A stretch of 64,000 nucleotides of DNA. Source: Verrucomicrobiia bacterium (GTDB lineage Bacteria; Verrucomicrobiota; Verrucomicrobiia; Verrucomicrobiales; Akkermansiaceae). Positions within the stretch are counted from its first letter, which is position 1; every line of letters starts with the position of its first letter. The notes under the pieces are model-generated. The model made no database searches and was not told where the DNA came from. It saw only the letters and a program-made list of their open reading frames with translations. Shown here piece by piece: positions 50,722-58,999 of the stretch. Where the stretch lies: NCBI GenBank assembly GCA_947462875.1, contig CANHQJ010000011.1:62001-126000 (forward strand). The letters run 5' to 3'. Made by a program: the position numbers and the translations under genes.

Positions 50722-51954
50722 ATGCACTGTCCCTACCACTGGCAAACTCTCCCGAACGGCATGCGGCTGGCTACGGCGAGTCTGCCTCATGCCGAGTGCG
50801 CCACGCTGGCCATTTACATCCCTGCCGGTTCACGCCATGATCCGCGCGGCTTGGCGGGTCTGGCGCATTTCATGGAGCACATGGCATTCAAGGGCACCGC
50901 CAAACGCTCGGCGCGCGAGCTCTCCATGGATCTCGAGCGCTCCGGCTCCCAGGCCAATGCCTGCACGGCGGAAGATCACACGGTCTATGATGCCCGCGGC
51001 GATGCCGCCGCACTGCCGCTGCTGGCGGACATCCTCAGCGATATGGTCTGGCATTCCTCCCTGCCGCCGCGCGAGATCGCGCTGGAGCGCGATGTGATTC
51101 ATGAGGAAATCACGATGTATGAGGAAACGCCCGGCGATCACATCGGCGATCTGATTTCCCAAGCGCTGTGGTCGCCCGATCCCTTGGGCGAGCCGATCAC
51201 CGGCACCCATCAAACTCTCGATGCCATCACGCGCAACCATCTGTTCGAGTTCTCGCAAAAGCATCATTTCCGCTCGGACATCGTGATCGCGGCGGCTGGT
51301 CCCTACTCGCCTGCGGAGTTTGCGACAATCATTCAACCGTATCTGCCACCGGACACCATCGCGCCACCCAAGGCGATGGCGCCGTTCGTGGTGAAAAATC
51401 CTTCGACCCCGGTGGTGCAGCACCGCGATACCGAACAGCTCCAGCTCGCCATCGCCTACCATACGCCCGGTCGGCACGATAGCGGACGGCACGCCCTGCG
51501 GCTTCTCTCCATTCTGTTAGGCGAATCCACCAGTTCGCGTTTGTTCCAGAAGCTGCGCGAAGAGCGTGGGCTTTGTTATCATGTCTCCTCCGACATCGCC
51601 TTGTTTGAGGACACGGGCTCGCTGGAAATTTCCCTGGGACTGGATCCGGAATCCCGCGAGGAAGCGTTGCAAACGATCCATCGCGAAATCAAACAGCTGA
51701 TACGCGAGGGCCCCAGTCACGAGGAACTGGAGCGGGCGAAAAAAATCGCCATCACCGCGAACAAGATCGCCCTGGAATCCACCTCCGCACAAATGGCATG
51801 GGTAGCGGAATCGTTGTTGTTCGAGGGCGAAATCATCACACCTGCCGATTCGCGCGCACGGCTCATACCTGTCACGACGGAAGATGTGCGGCAGATGGCG
51901 GAAAAGATATTCTCCCCGCGCAATCAGGCGATCGCCGAGATTCGCGCTTTGTGA
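50722..51954 (+). CDS. M16-family zinc metalloprotease, single-unit type
   Basis: 410-residue pitrilysin-like peptidase. The inverted zinc motif HFMEH (about residues 49-53) sits in GLAHFMEHMAFKGT, with the distal ligand helix IALERDVIHEEITMYEE near 120-136. The C-terminal inactive half domain has the R/Y-type pattern (LREERGLCYHVSSDIALFED). The length fits the YmxG/PqqF-like processing-peptidase group. Closely linked to ispD. It differs from the 843-residue fused M16 protein at 15706. Confidence 0.93.
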   Translation: MHCPYHWQTLPNGMRLATASLPHAECATLAIYIPAGSRHDPRGLAGLAHFMEHMAFKGTAKRSARELSMDLERSGSQANACTAEDHTVYDARGDAAALPLLADILSDMVWHSSLPPREIALERDVIHEEITMYEETPGDHIGDLISQALWSPDPLGEPITGTHQTLDAITRNHLFEFSQKHHFRSDIVIAAAGPYSPAEFATIIQPYLPPDTIAPPKAMAPFVVKNPSTPVVQHRDTEQLQLAIAYHTPGRHDSGRHALRLLSILLGESTSSRLFQKLREERGLCYHVSSDIALFEDTGSLEISLGLDPESREEALQTIHREIKQLIREGPSHEELERAKKIAITANKIALESTSAQMAWVAESLLFEGEIITPADSRARLIPVTTEDVRQMAEKIFSPRNQAIAEIRAL

Positions 51955-51967
51955 GCGCGGCGCGGTT

Positions 51968-53248
51968 TCACTCCTCCGGCATGTCCGTTACCCAGCTATC
52001 CGCGACCACCGCATCGATCAATACCTGCGAGGGGTGGCTGGTCTCATCGCGATAGCGGATCCGCAGAGTCATCGGGCGGGAAGTCTGGTCGGATGCCAAA
52101 CGCACCGCGTCATTGACAGGCGAAGAGCGCTCGATGTAGCCGTGTACAACTTCATCGCTATGCGCGAAGGTGAGCCGGTAGGACTGCCATTCCAGCTCGC
52201 TGCTGTTAGGGAAATCGTAATTGTAATACGACACCATTTCCACGATCACACGCACTTCCGTTAGCTGGGTGGGTCTCTTTCTTTTGAGGGTCGCGATATC
52301 CATTTCACACCAACCGACCCAGCTTTCCCAGTCGACGCGGTAAGAGGTGCCGACCTGGATCAGGGTAAGGGTGCGCGTGGACTGATTCTGCAAGCGGACT
52401 TCGCATTGCATGACCCGATGACCGGCACTGAAACGCGAAGTGGACTTTTCGATGCTGTGGTAGTCCTGCATCTTGACAGGTTTGGATCGGTAGTAGTGGC
52501 GGACTTTTTCCTCAAGCCCTGCGACAGGGCGCAGTAACGGCATCAGGGTCTCGATGCTGTCGGTGGCGAAAAACTTCTCCATAACGGCATATCCCTGATT
52601 GAGTTGGGTCAAGTGCAGCATCGCCTGCGCATCGGATTTCGGTTTGCCAGAAGGAGGCAAGACCACGGGCGCGCTAACGATGGATGGCACTGTTGTGGAG
52701 GCTTGCTCTGGTTTCTCTTTCAGCAGCGCCACCATTACGGCAATGACGATCGATGCTCCCAAAGCCGCCGTTCCCCACCACCAGTAGATCGGTATGCGGC
52801 GGGAAAATCGCACCTTGCGTCCCCTCTCCTGCTGCCAGTCATTCTCCGCATCCTTGCTGCGGTCGCGGTGTTTTTTCCTGCGCCGCAACTGCCCACCCGG
52901 GACCTGTGCCGGAATCGAAGGGCGAGACTCATGCATGCTTGTCTCCGGCGGTACGGATGAATCCATCGCGCCGAGAGCCTCTGTCGCATCAGATTCGTCG
53001 ATAGGCGCGTATTCCTGCTGCGCTTCCGTAGTCTCGGCAGTGTCCGGTTGCTGCACCAGACCCGGAAGGGACTCGCCGGCGCGCGGGATTCGGAGCATGC
53101 GATCACAACAGGGGCACACCACTCCCTTGCCAGAGTAATCGGCGGGAATGCGGAAAATGCCACGACAATCCTGACAGACAAACGCATTCCAGCGGCGCTT
53201 GTCCGTTTGCTCTGATGCCGTCTGTGGCTCTGCGGGTGATGATGCCAT
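51968..53248 (-). CDS. Hypothetical zinc-ribbon membrane protein, paralogue of the 37465-38448 product
   Basis: 426 residues. N-terminal zinc ribbon (CQDCRGIFRIPADYSGKGVV, then CPCCDRMLRI), an acidic linker, a basic stretch, one membrane helix (about 160-180, YWWWGTAALGASIVIAVMVA), then a soluble domain (about 205-425). The soluble domain aligns by eye with the 37465-38448 protein at YRVDWESWVG, SYYNYDFPNSSELEW and GYIERSSP. Function unknown. It lies 7 bp upstream of nothing else on its strand and converges with the M16 gene, 13 bp apart. The PBP gene upstream ends 7 bp before its start, so the two may be co-transcribed. Confidence 0.65.
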   Translation of the reverse strand: MASSPAEPQTASEQTDKRRWNAFVCQDCRGIFRIPADYSGKGVVCPCCDRMLRIPRAGESLPGLVQQPDTAETTEAQQEYAPIDESDATEALGAMDSSVPPETSMHESRPSIPAQVPGGQLRRRKKHRDRSKDAENDWQQERGRKVRFSRRIPIYWWWGTAALGASIVIAVMVALLKEKPEQASTTVPSIVSAPVVLPPSGKPKSDAQAMLHLTQLNQGYAVMEKFFATDSIETLMPLLRPVAGLEEKVRHYYRSKPVKMQDYHSIEKSTSRFSAGHRVMQCEVRLQNQSTRTLTLIQVGTSYRVDWESWVGWCEMDIATLKRKRPTQLTEVRVIVEMVSYYNYDFPNSSELEWQSYRLTFAHSDEVVHGYIERSSPVNDAVRLASDQTSRPMTLRIRYRDETSHPSQVLIDAVVADSWVTDMPEE

Positions 53249-53255
53249 TCGCCAA

Positions 53256-55700
53256 TTATTCGATTTCAATTTCCAATTTCCCGGGAGGATTCAACGGCAG
53301 TTGCGCGGCCTCATCGCCCAGATCGAGGGCATCAAGACCGTTCTGGATGCTGCGGAAAAAAGCCCCTTCCTCCGCTTCGTCTTCCTCGGCGGTGCCCCCT
53401 TTCGGGATCTCCGCTTGATACGGATCAGTGCCGATGAGGAGCGGTTCTTTCGCCCGAACGGGAATGGCATCCAGCGCCGCGATGTCGTTGCCCGTGTCTC
53501 TGTGCGATCCGGCAAGTCCCGGAATGCCGGCGGCGTGGGCCGGGCATGTGGGGATGGATTCCGTGCCCGCGCGGAAAAATTCCTTCGTGCGCGCGTCCTT
53601 GAGCTTGGGCAAGCCGGTCTGCGGGTCGTTGCTGGTTTCGTAGCAATACTGGCTGGCGCGCTGGCCGCTCACACGGCAAATGTCGATCTCCACAATGCTG
53701 GCAGGTCGTCGGATTTCTCCCTGCAGGTAGGATTTCGGCAGTGCGTTCATCGCCGCTTTCCAAATCGGCAGTGCGATTTCCTTGCCAAACGCCCCTTCAT
53801 ACATCGCGGGTGAGCTGCCTTGCAAAAATCCGCACCACACTCCACATGCCACGCGGCTGCTATACCCCAAACTCCAGCAACCGGCGAAATCATGAGTCGT
53901 TCCCGTTTTGACAGCTCCCTGGAATGCGGGGTCCATGCCCGCCATGGCATTGCGCAAATTTCCGTCCTTGAGCGCGCCGCGCAGCATGTCGTGCACCTGA
54001 TACGCGCTAGCAGGATCCACCGCAGTGGTTCGTTTCGGCTCACGCGGCACCCGCTCCATCACCACGTGACCGCTGCTGTCTTCAATTTTATCCACATATA
54101 CCGCTTGCGCAGGACCCGTCTCGCCGCCACGCGCGAAACTGGCGATCGCGGAGACCGCCTGGGGCAGTGAGGCCGATTCCCAGCCCACCAGCATGCGCGG
54201 GAGTTTTTCGCTATCAGGGATCACGAAACCAAATCGCTTGATCCCTTCCGCCACGCGATCCAGTCCGACCTGCGAGCCAAAACGCACCATCGCCGCCACC
54301 TTTGACTGCTCCAGGGCGCGTCGCACGGGAATCAACCCTTGGTAGCGGGGATTCGGGATTTCCGCGCCCCACTCGCCGAGAATGCCCTCTCGTCCGCCCA
54401 CCATGATCATGCGGTTGTCCATCGGCTCATCCTCGACCATCGCCGCCGGAGTCAGCCCATTCGAAAATCCCGCTGCCACGATGAACGGAAAGAGCGCCGT
54501 GCCTAACGGTTTTTTCCCTTCCTCAATGAAATTGTATTGCGAGTGCGCGTAGTCGCGCCCGCCGACATAGGCCAGCACTTCTCCCGTTTCGTGATCCATC
54601 ATCAACACGGCTCCTTGCACGTAGGCCGGGGGCAGTGGCGATTTTTTGAAGTCCGCATATTTCGCATGAGGATAATTCGGCTGCGCTTCCACCGCTTTCA
54701 ATGACGCCAACACGGCTGCTTGTGCGGCGTCCTGGGCCTCCTTGATGATGGTGGTGCGAATGACGAAGCCTCCCTTGGCAAACGCATCCTCGCCGATCAG
54801 ATTGCGCGCCTCCGCCGCAATCAGTTCATAGACGTGACTCGTGCCGCGCTGCAGCGGGCGAGGATTGAGCACGACGGGCGAGCTGAGATACGTAGCCAGA
54901 TCCTTGCTGCTGATCATGCCTTCCTCACGCATGCGCCACAACACGTGATCGCGACCTCGTTTGTTCGCCGCCAGATCATTCAGCGGGCTGAGTTCGAAAG
55001 GATTGCGCAGGATCGTGACGATCGACGCGCATTCGGGAATCGTCAGTTCCGACGGCTCCTTGCCGTAGTAGCCCAGCGAGGCCGAGCGCAGGCCGTAGTA
55101 GCCGCTGCCGAGGAATGTGCGATTCACAAAAAAGCTGAGAATTTCCTGCTTGCTGTAGCGCTTCTCGATGCGCTGGGCCAGGAACATCTCGACGAACTTG
55201 CGCTGGAATCCCGACTCACCGCGTTTCTTCGCCTCCGCTTTCAGACTGTAGGCGTCACGTGCCAACTGCTGTGTGATCGTGCTCGCTCCCTGGGTGATTT
55301 TCCCCTCATTGGAAATGGTCTTCAAGCCCGCCCGCGCCACGCCGATGTAGTCCACGCCATCGTGCGTATCGAAACGACTGTCCTCTCCGGCTTTGAGCGC
55401 ATTGATGAAATTCTGCGGGATGTCCTGATAGGCCATCATGCTGCGGTTTTCCACGAAAATGCGCCCGATCTCTCTCCCCTCGCGATCCAGAATGATGCTG
55501 GGCACCTCGATGTCGTTGATGCGCTCCAGATCATAGGTCAAGGCGCGCTCGCGGTAGGGCTGGCTATAGTGCTCGAAGGACTTCCAGCCGACGATGCCCG
55601 TCACTGCGAAGAAAAGGAAAAATCCGATCCAAAAGCCTTTTCGCTTGTAGAATCGCTTTTTCCGACGCTTGTTTCTCCAACTGCTGTAGCCTTCCGCCAT
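53256..55700 (-). CDS. Class A PBP-like peptidoglycan glycosyltransferase with degenerate transpeptidase motifs
   Basis: 814 residues. A basic N-terminus and one membrane anchor (about 22-40) precede a GT51 glycosyltransferase domain with intact motifs: GEDSRFDTHDGVD (Glu106) and QGASTITQQLARD (137-149). The transpeptidase-like domain follows (about 350-640), but the usual GSAFKP motif is GTALFP (400-405), losing both Ser and Lys. The SxN position reads QSKVAA (Asn lost), while VKTGTTHDF (KTG, 598-600) is intact. A C-terminal ~170-residue extension is acidic at its end. It can probably polymerise glycan; crosslinking activity is doubtful. Start chosen at 55700, sharing a CATG with the divergent gene. 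Confidence 0.88.
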   Translation of the reverse strand: MAEGYSSWRNKRRKKRFYKRKGFWIGFFLFFAVTGIVGWKSFEHYSQPYRERALTYDLERINDIEVPSIILDREGREIGRIFVENRSMMAYQDIPQNFINALKAGEDSRFDTHDGVDYIGVARAGLKTISNEGKITQGASTITQQLARDAYSLKAEAKKRGESGFQRKFVEMFLAQRIEKRYSKQEILSFFVNRTFLGSGYYGLRSASLGYYGKEPSELTIPECASIVTILRNPFELSPLNDLAANKRGRDHVLWRMREEGMISSKDLATYLSSPVVLNPRPLQRGTSHVYELIAAEARNLIGEDAFAKGGFVIRTTIIKEAQDAAQAAVLASLKAVEAQPNYPHAKYADFKKSPLPPAYVQGAVLMMDHETGEVLAYVGGRDYAHSQYNFIEEGKKPLGTALFPFIVAAGFSNGLTPAAMVEDEPMDNRMIMVGGREGILGEWGAEIPNPRYQGLIPVRRALEQSKVAAMVRFGSQVGLDRVAEGIKRFGFVIPDSEKLPRMLVGWESASLPQAVSAIASFARGGETGPAQAVYVDKIEDSSGHVVMERVPREPKRTTAVDPASAYQVHDMLRGALKDGNLRNAMAGMDPAFQGAVKTGTTHDFAGCWSLGYSSRVACGVWCGFLQGSSPAMYEGAFGKEIALPIWKAAMNALPKSYLQGEIRRPASIVEIDICRVSGQRASQYCYETSNDPQTGLPKLKDARTKEFFRAGTESIPTCPAHAAGIPGLAGSHRDTGNDIAALDAIPVRAKEPLLIGTDPYQAEIPKGGTAEEDEAEEGAFFRSIQNGLDALDLGDEAAQLPLNPPGKLEIEIE

Positions 55701-55731
55701 GTGTCGCACGGATTCTAACCTCAAACCTTCC

Positions 55732-56841
55732 ATGAAAGCAACCACTGCCTTGCGGAAAATCATCCACGAGCGCGGTCCGCTGGATTTCGCGGAATACATG
55801 AATCTCTGCCTCTATCATCCGGAATACGGCTACTATGCCCGGGAACCGCGCCAGGTCGGTCGGGAAGGAGATTTTTTCACCAGCGTCAGTTGCGGGCCCT
55901 TGTTCGGCATCCTGATTGCGGAAAAAATCGCCGGTTGGTGGCGCGACTCGGCGATTTCCGGTTGCTGGCGCATCGTCGAACCCGGGCCAAACAATGCCGC
56001 CCTCGCCATCGACATCCTCACTCACCTGCGCAGCCATCATGCCGATGCCTTCCTCGGCATGGAATACGTCACCATCGACCCCCTTCCCCTTCCCCGCCAG
56101 TTCCAAGAAAAAACACTGGCCGGGTTCGCGGAAAAGGTGCGCTGCTTGGCAGATCCTTCTTCGCTCGCCCCTTGCCCTACTTTTGTCATTGCTAACGAGG
56201 TGCTCGATGCCTTTTCCTGCCACCTGATCGAACGCGGCCCTGACGGCTGGAAGGAAGTTTGGTTGGAATCCACGGGTGAGGAAAATCTCCTGCGCGAAGT
56301 GCAGAGAGACTGCGCCTTGACTCTGCCACCGCTTCTTTCCGGTGAGGAATATACCGCTGGGTATCGCACGGAAATCCGCGAAGCACCGCAAGAATTCATC
56401 GAAAGCCTCCGCCGTTGCATGACGCGCGGCCGCTTGCTGTTTTTCGATTATGGTTTCGCCCGGCCGGAATACTATGACCCGCAGCGCAACCGCGGCACAC
56501 TGCGGGTCTATCGGAACCATCGCGCATCGGAAGATGCTCTGGAACATCCCGGACTCTGCGATCTAACAGCTCACGTTGATTTCACCGCCGTGATGGAAAG
56601 CGCGGACCTTGCCGGAATGAAAGCGGTGTCCTTCGAGCCCCAGGAATTTTTTCTCTCGCGCCTGATGAGGAATCTGTTGCAACAAGGGAAATGGGATGAT
56701 TCCTGGCAACGGAATTTGCAAACGCTCGTCCATCCCGCTCATCTGGGCGGGAAATTCCACGCGCTCGAGCTGTCCTACGCCGAACATCAGTCGCACGACG
56801 AGCATGCCATGCGGCGTCTGGCGCTCCATTCCGGGGGCTGA
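55732..56841 (+). CDS. MidA/NDUFAF7-family SAM-dependent methyltransferase
   Basis: 369 residues. The family signature is clear: KIIHERGPLDFAEYMNLCLY then HPEYGYYAREPRQVGREGDF near the N-terminus, VIANEVLDAFSCHLIE in the middle and LFFDYGFARPEYYDPQRN later. NDUFAF7, the eukaryotic member, methylates an arginine of the complex I NDUFS2 subunit. The AdoMet glycine loop, usually GPGxGxL, reads EPGPNNAALAIDIL here, so cofactor binding may be altered. Start 55732 fits the family; an ATG at 55699 overlaps the divergent PBP start. Confidence 0.85.
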   Translation: MKATTALRKIIHERGPLDFAEYMNLCLYHPEYGYYAREPRQVGREGDFFTSVSCGPLFGILIAEKIAGWWRDSAISGCWRIVEPGPNNAALAIDILTHLRSHHADAFLGMEYVTIDPLPLPRQFQEKTLAGFAEKVRCLADPSSLAPCPTFVIANEVLDAFSCHLIERGPDGWKEVWLESTGEENLLREVQRDCALTLPPLLSGEEYTAGYRTEIREAPQEFIESLRRCMTRGRLLFFDYGFARPEYYDPQRNRGTLRVYRNHRASEDALEHPGLCDLTAHVDFTAVMESADLAGMKAVSFEPQEFFLSRLMRNLLQQGKWDDSWQRNLQTLVHPAHLGGKFHALELSYAEHQSHDEHAMRRLALHSGG

Positions 56842-56945
56842 TGCCTTTACGGAATCTTTACAATAAAATCCTTTTTCCACATCAAAGGTTCACAAAGCCC
56901 CGCTAGGTTTTTTGACGGACACCGCAACAAGGTCCGCCAAAAAAC

Positions 56946-57497
56946 ATGAAACATACCATCCGATTGCTGACATTCTTGGCCACCACGGCCACCTTGATCG
57001 CGCAAAGCCCCGAGCCACAGGACAAACCACCAGGCGATCATCCGAAGCCCCCACCGCCCCCGCTCTGGGTCGCGCTCGATGCCGATAAAGATGGCGAAAT
57101 CTCCGCTGAGGAAATCGAAAATGCCGCTGATGCGCTCGCCAAGGCCGATACCAACGGCGATGGCAAAATCAGCAAGGAAGAAGCATTTGTGAAGCCTCCC
57201 AAGCCGCCCGAAGGCCAGGATGAACCCAAAGGCAAACGCCCGCCGCCACCGGTCATCGGCGTGCTGGACGAAGATCGCGACGGCAGACTTTCTGCGAAAG
57301 AAATCCGCAATGCCGACAAGTCGCTTCTCAATCTTGATCACAATGGTGACAAGGAGCTGGACGAACAGGAAATGTTCGGCCCACCACCCGATGGTCAAAA
57401 CCAAGGCGGCCCGCAGGGCGGTCAAGGTGGCAATCGTCCCCAGCGTCCCATGCCTCCTCCGGGCCCACCACGCGGTGGCGGCGGACCTCGTCGTTGA
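56946..57497 (+). CDS. Secreted EF-hand calcium-binding protein
   Basis: 183 residues with a signal peptide (about 1-19). Four EF-hand loops are recognisable: LDADKDGEISAEE, ADTNGDGKISKEE, LDEDRDGRLSAKE and LDHNGDKELDEQE; the first three have good Ca-ligand spacing, the fourth is imperfect. They are separated by a Pro/Lys linker, and the C-terminal ~45 residues are Gly/Pro/Gln-rich (NQGGPQGGQGGNRPQRPMPP). Periplasmic or extracellular. Such EF-hand plus low-complexity proteins are common in this phylum. A terminator follows the stop. Confidence 0.85.
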   Translation: MKHTIRLLTFLATTATLIAQSPEPQDKPPGDHPKPPPPPLWVALDADKDGEISAEEIENAADALAKADTNGDGKISKEEAFVKPPKPPEGQDEPKGKRPPPPVIGVLDEDRDGRLSAKEIRNADKSLLNLDHNGDKELDEQEMFGPPPDGQNQGGPQGGQGGNRPQRPMPPPGPPRGGGGPRR

Positions 57498-57532
57498 TCC
57501 CCCGATCACATCCTTTTTTCCCATGAAACAAA

Positions 57533-57562
57533 AAAATAGCGACCCGCGAGGGTCGCTATTTT
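57533..57562. terminator. Bidirectional rho-independent terminator
   Basis: AAAATAGCGACCC (57533-57545) and GGGTCGCTATTTT (57550-57562) are perfectly complementary around a GCGA tetraloop, with A-rich and T-rich flanks. It separates the convergent EF-hand and ssb genes and can end both transcripts. Confidence 0.92.
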
Positions 57563-57588
57563 CTTTCCGGGATAAAACCGGGATTCCG

Positions 57589-58062
57589 TTAGAACGGGAT
57601 ATCGTCCTCTTCCTGGAAACCGGTCTCATCCATCGAGGGTCCACCGACGGGAGCGCTGGGTGAAGGACGCGATTGCTGCGCGCCGTTCGCGCCGGGAGTG
57701 GCATTGAAGCCGCCGCCGCTGCCGCCCTTGCCATCTGGCATGAACTGCAGATTTTCCGCCACCACTTTGAGCTTGCTGCGCTTTTGGCCCGAGGCTTTGT
57801 CTTCCCAGGTGTCCATTTGCAGACGACCTTCGATGAACACACCGCGGCCCTTGGTCAGGTACTGCTGCGCGATTTCCGCTTGGCGTCCCCACAGGGTGAT
57901 GTCCACGAACGTCGTTTCTTCCTGACGTTGGTTCTGTTCATTGTTCCAAACCCGATTGATCGCCACGGCGACATCTGCCACTGCGGTGCCCTTCGGCGTG
58001 TAGCGCAATTCAGGGTCGCGGGTGAGATTGCCCAACAACAAGACTTTGTTTAAGTTTGCCAT
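57589..58062 (-). CDS. ssb: Single-stranded DNA-binding protein
   Basis: 157 residues. The OB-fold (about 1-110) has the family pattern NKVLLLGNLTRDPELRYTPK, VDITLWGRQAEIAQQYLTKG, VFIEGRLQMDTWEDKASGQK. A Gly/Pro/Ser-rich linker precedes the acidic tip EEDDIPF, the docking peptide for replication and repair partners. Start at ATG 58062 after a CA-rich leader (ATCTCACCATT). Downstream of rpsF on the same strand, a classical rpsF-ssb arrangement; rpsR is not between or after them here. Confidence 0.96.
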   Translation of the reverse strand: MANLNKVLLLGNLTRDPELRYTPKGTAVADVAVAINRVWNNEQNQRQEETTFVDITLWGRQAEIAQQYLTKGRGVFIEGRLQMDTWEDKASGQKRSKLKVVAENLQFMPDGKGGSGGGFNATPGANGAQQSRPSPSAPVGGPSMDETGFQEEDDIPF

Positions 58063-58122
58063 AATGGTGAGATGATACAAATGACGAACGGAACCGCAAG
58101 CAAAAACTGTTCAGAAGAACAA

Positions 58123-58410
58123 TTATGCTTTGCGCTGGAAATACTGCAGGTGCACTTGGTTGTTCAGGCGCAGGCGACCTTTGATTTTTTCCAAGGCGCT
58201 TGGCTCGGCGGAAAACGCATAGTTGATGTAGTGGCCGGATTCCATGTGATTGGAATTGTAAGCGAATTTGCGGCGACCGAGATCCTGCACCTCGCCGATG
58301 GTTGCACCTTCCGCTTCCATTTCTTTCGAGACGACGCTTACGAGTTCTTCCACGCCGCCATCCGTTCCCTTGGTATTGAGAACAACGATTCCTTCATATT
58401 TCCTGCTCAT
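58123..58410 (-). CDS. rpsF: 30S ribosomal protein S6 (bS6)
   Basis: 95 residues with the S6 ferredoxin-like layout: KYEGIVVLNTKGTDGGVEEL at the N-terminus, GRRKFAYNSNHMESGHYINY in the middle, and IKGRLRLNNQVHLQYFQRKA at the end. It binds S18 in the 30S platform. The start at 58410 gives MSRKYEG; a longer in-frame ORF extends into pth and was rejected. It overlaps the end of pth by 17 bp and precedes ssb. Confidence 0.94.
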   Translation of the reverse strand: MSRKYEGIVVLNTKGTDGGVEELVSVVSKEMEAEGATIGEVQDLGRRKFAYNSNHMESGHYINYAFSAEPSALEKIKGRLRLNNQVHLQYFQRKA

Positions 58411-58999
58411 GTGACTGATTGAGTGTTTGTTTGCCGATTGTGTTATAGAGATTTGCCGCGGCGGCAACGCCTCGGGAGAGGCAATCTTGTACAGCATTTG
58501 CCGCCATGGCAAGCATGTTTTGCAAAGTTTCTTGCTCGGTCTCGCGAAACTTCCCCAGAACGTGCCCGGTCATCTCGCCTTTTTCCGCGGCCCCGATGCC
58601 GAGTTTGATGCGCGGAAAGACATCGGTGCCCAAATGTTCGATCATCGAGCGGATGCCATTGTGCCCGCCGTGGCTGCCTTTTTCCCGCAACCGGATGCGC
58701 CCCAGATCCAGTGCCACATCATCATATACGACCAATACCTGCTCGGGTTGCCATTTGTGAAAACGCAGGATTTTGCCCACGCTGCGGCCGCTCAGGTTCA
58801 TGAAAGTCAGCGGCTTCATCAGCAATACACCGCTCTCCGGCAACTTGGCGATCGCGCATTCCCAGCGTGCCTGCGTCTCGAATTTGGTGCCCGCTTTCTG
58901 TGCGAGACGATCGAGAACCATGAATCCGACGTTGTGTCGCGTCGCCTCATACTCACGTCCCGGATTCCCGAGACCTACGACCAATCGGATCTCGCTCAC
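58394..58999 (-). CDS. pth: Peptidyl-tRNA hydrolase
   Basis: 201-residue cytoplasmic enzyme that frees tRNA from abortive peptidyl-tRNA. Diagnostic motifs: VVGLGNPGREYEATRHNVGF with the catalytic His (about 22), LMKPLTFMNLSG, VVYDDVALDLGRIRLREKGS with the catalytic Asp, and GHNGIRSMIEHLGT. Its start overlaps the pssA stop by 4 bp and its end overlaps rpsF, so the housekeeping genes form one compact unit. Confidence 0.96.
   Translation of the reverse strand: MSEIRLVVGLGNPGREYEATRHNVGFMVLDRLAQKAGTKFETQARWECAIAKLPESGVLLMKPLTFMNLSGRSVGKILRFHKWQPEQVLVVYDDVALDLGRIRLREKGSHGGHNGIRSMIEHLGTDVFPRIKLGIGAAEKGEMTGHVLGKFRETEQETLQNMLAMAANAVQDCLSRGVAAAANLYNTIGKQTLNQSHEQEI

Noticed and set aside
54720-55718. 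332-codon plus-strand frame within the PBP gene
   Set aside because: Antisense shadow of the GT51 domain; no recognisable protein.
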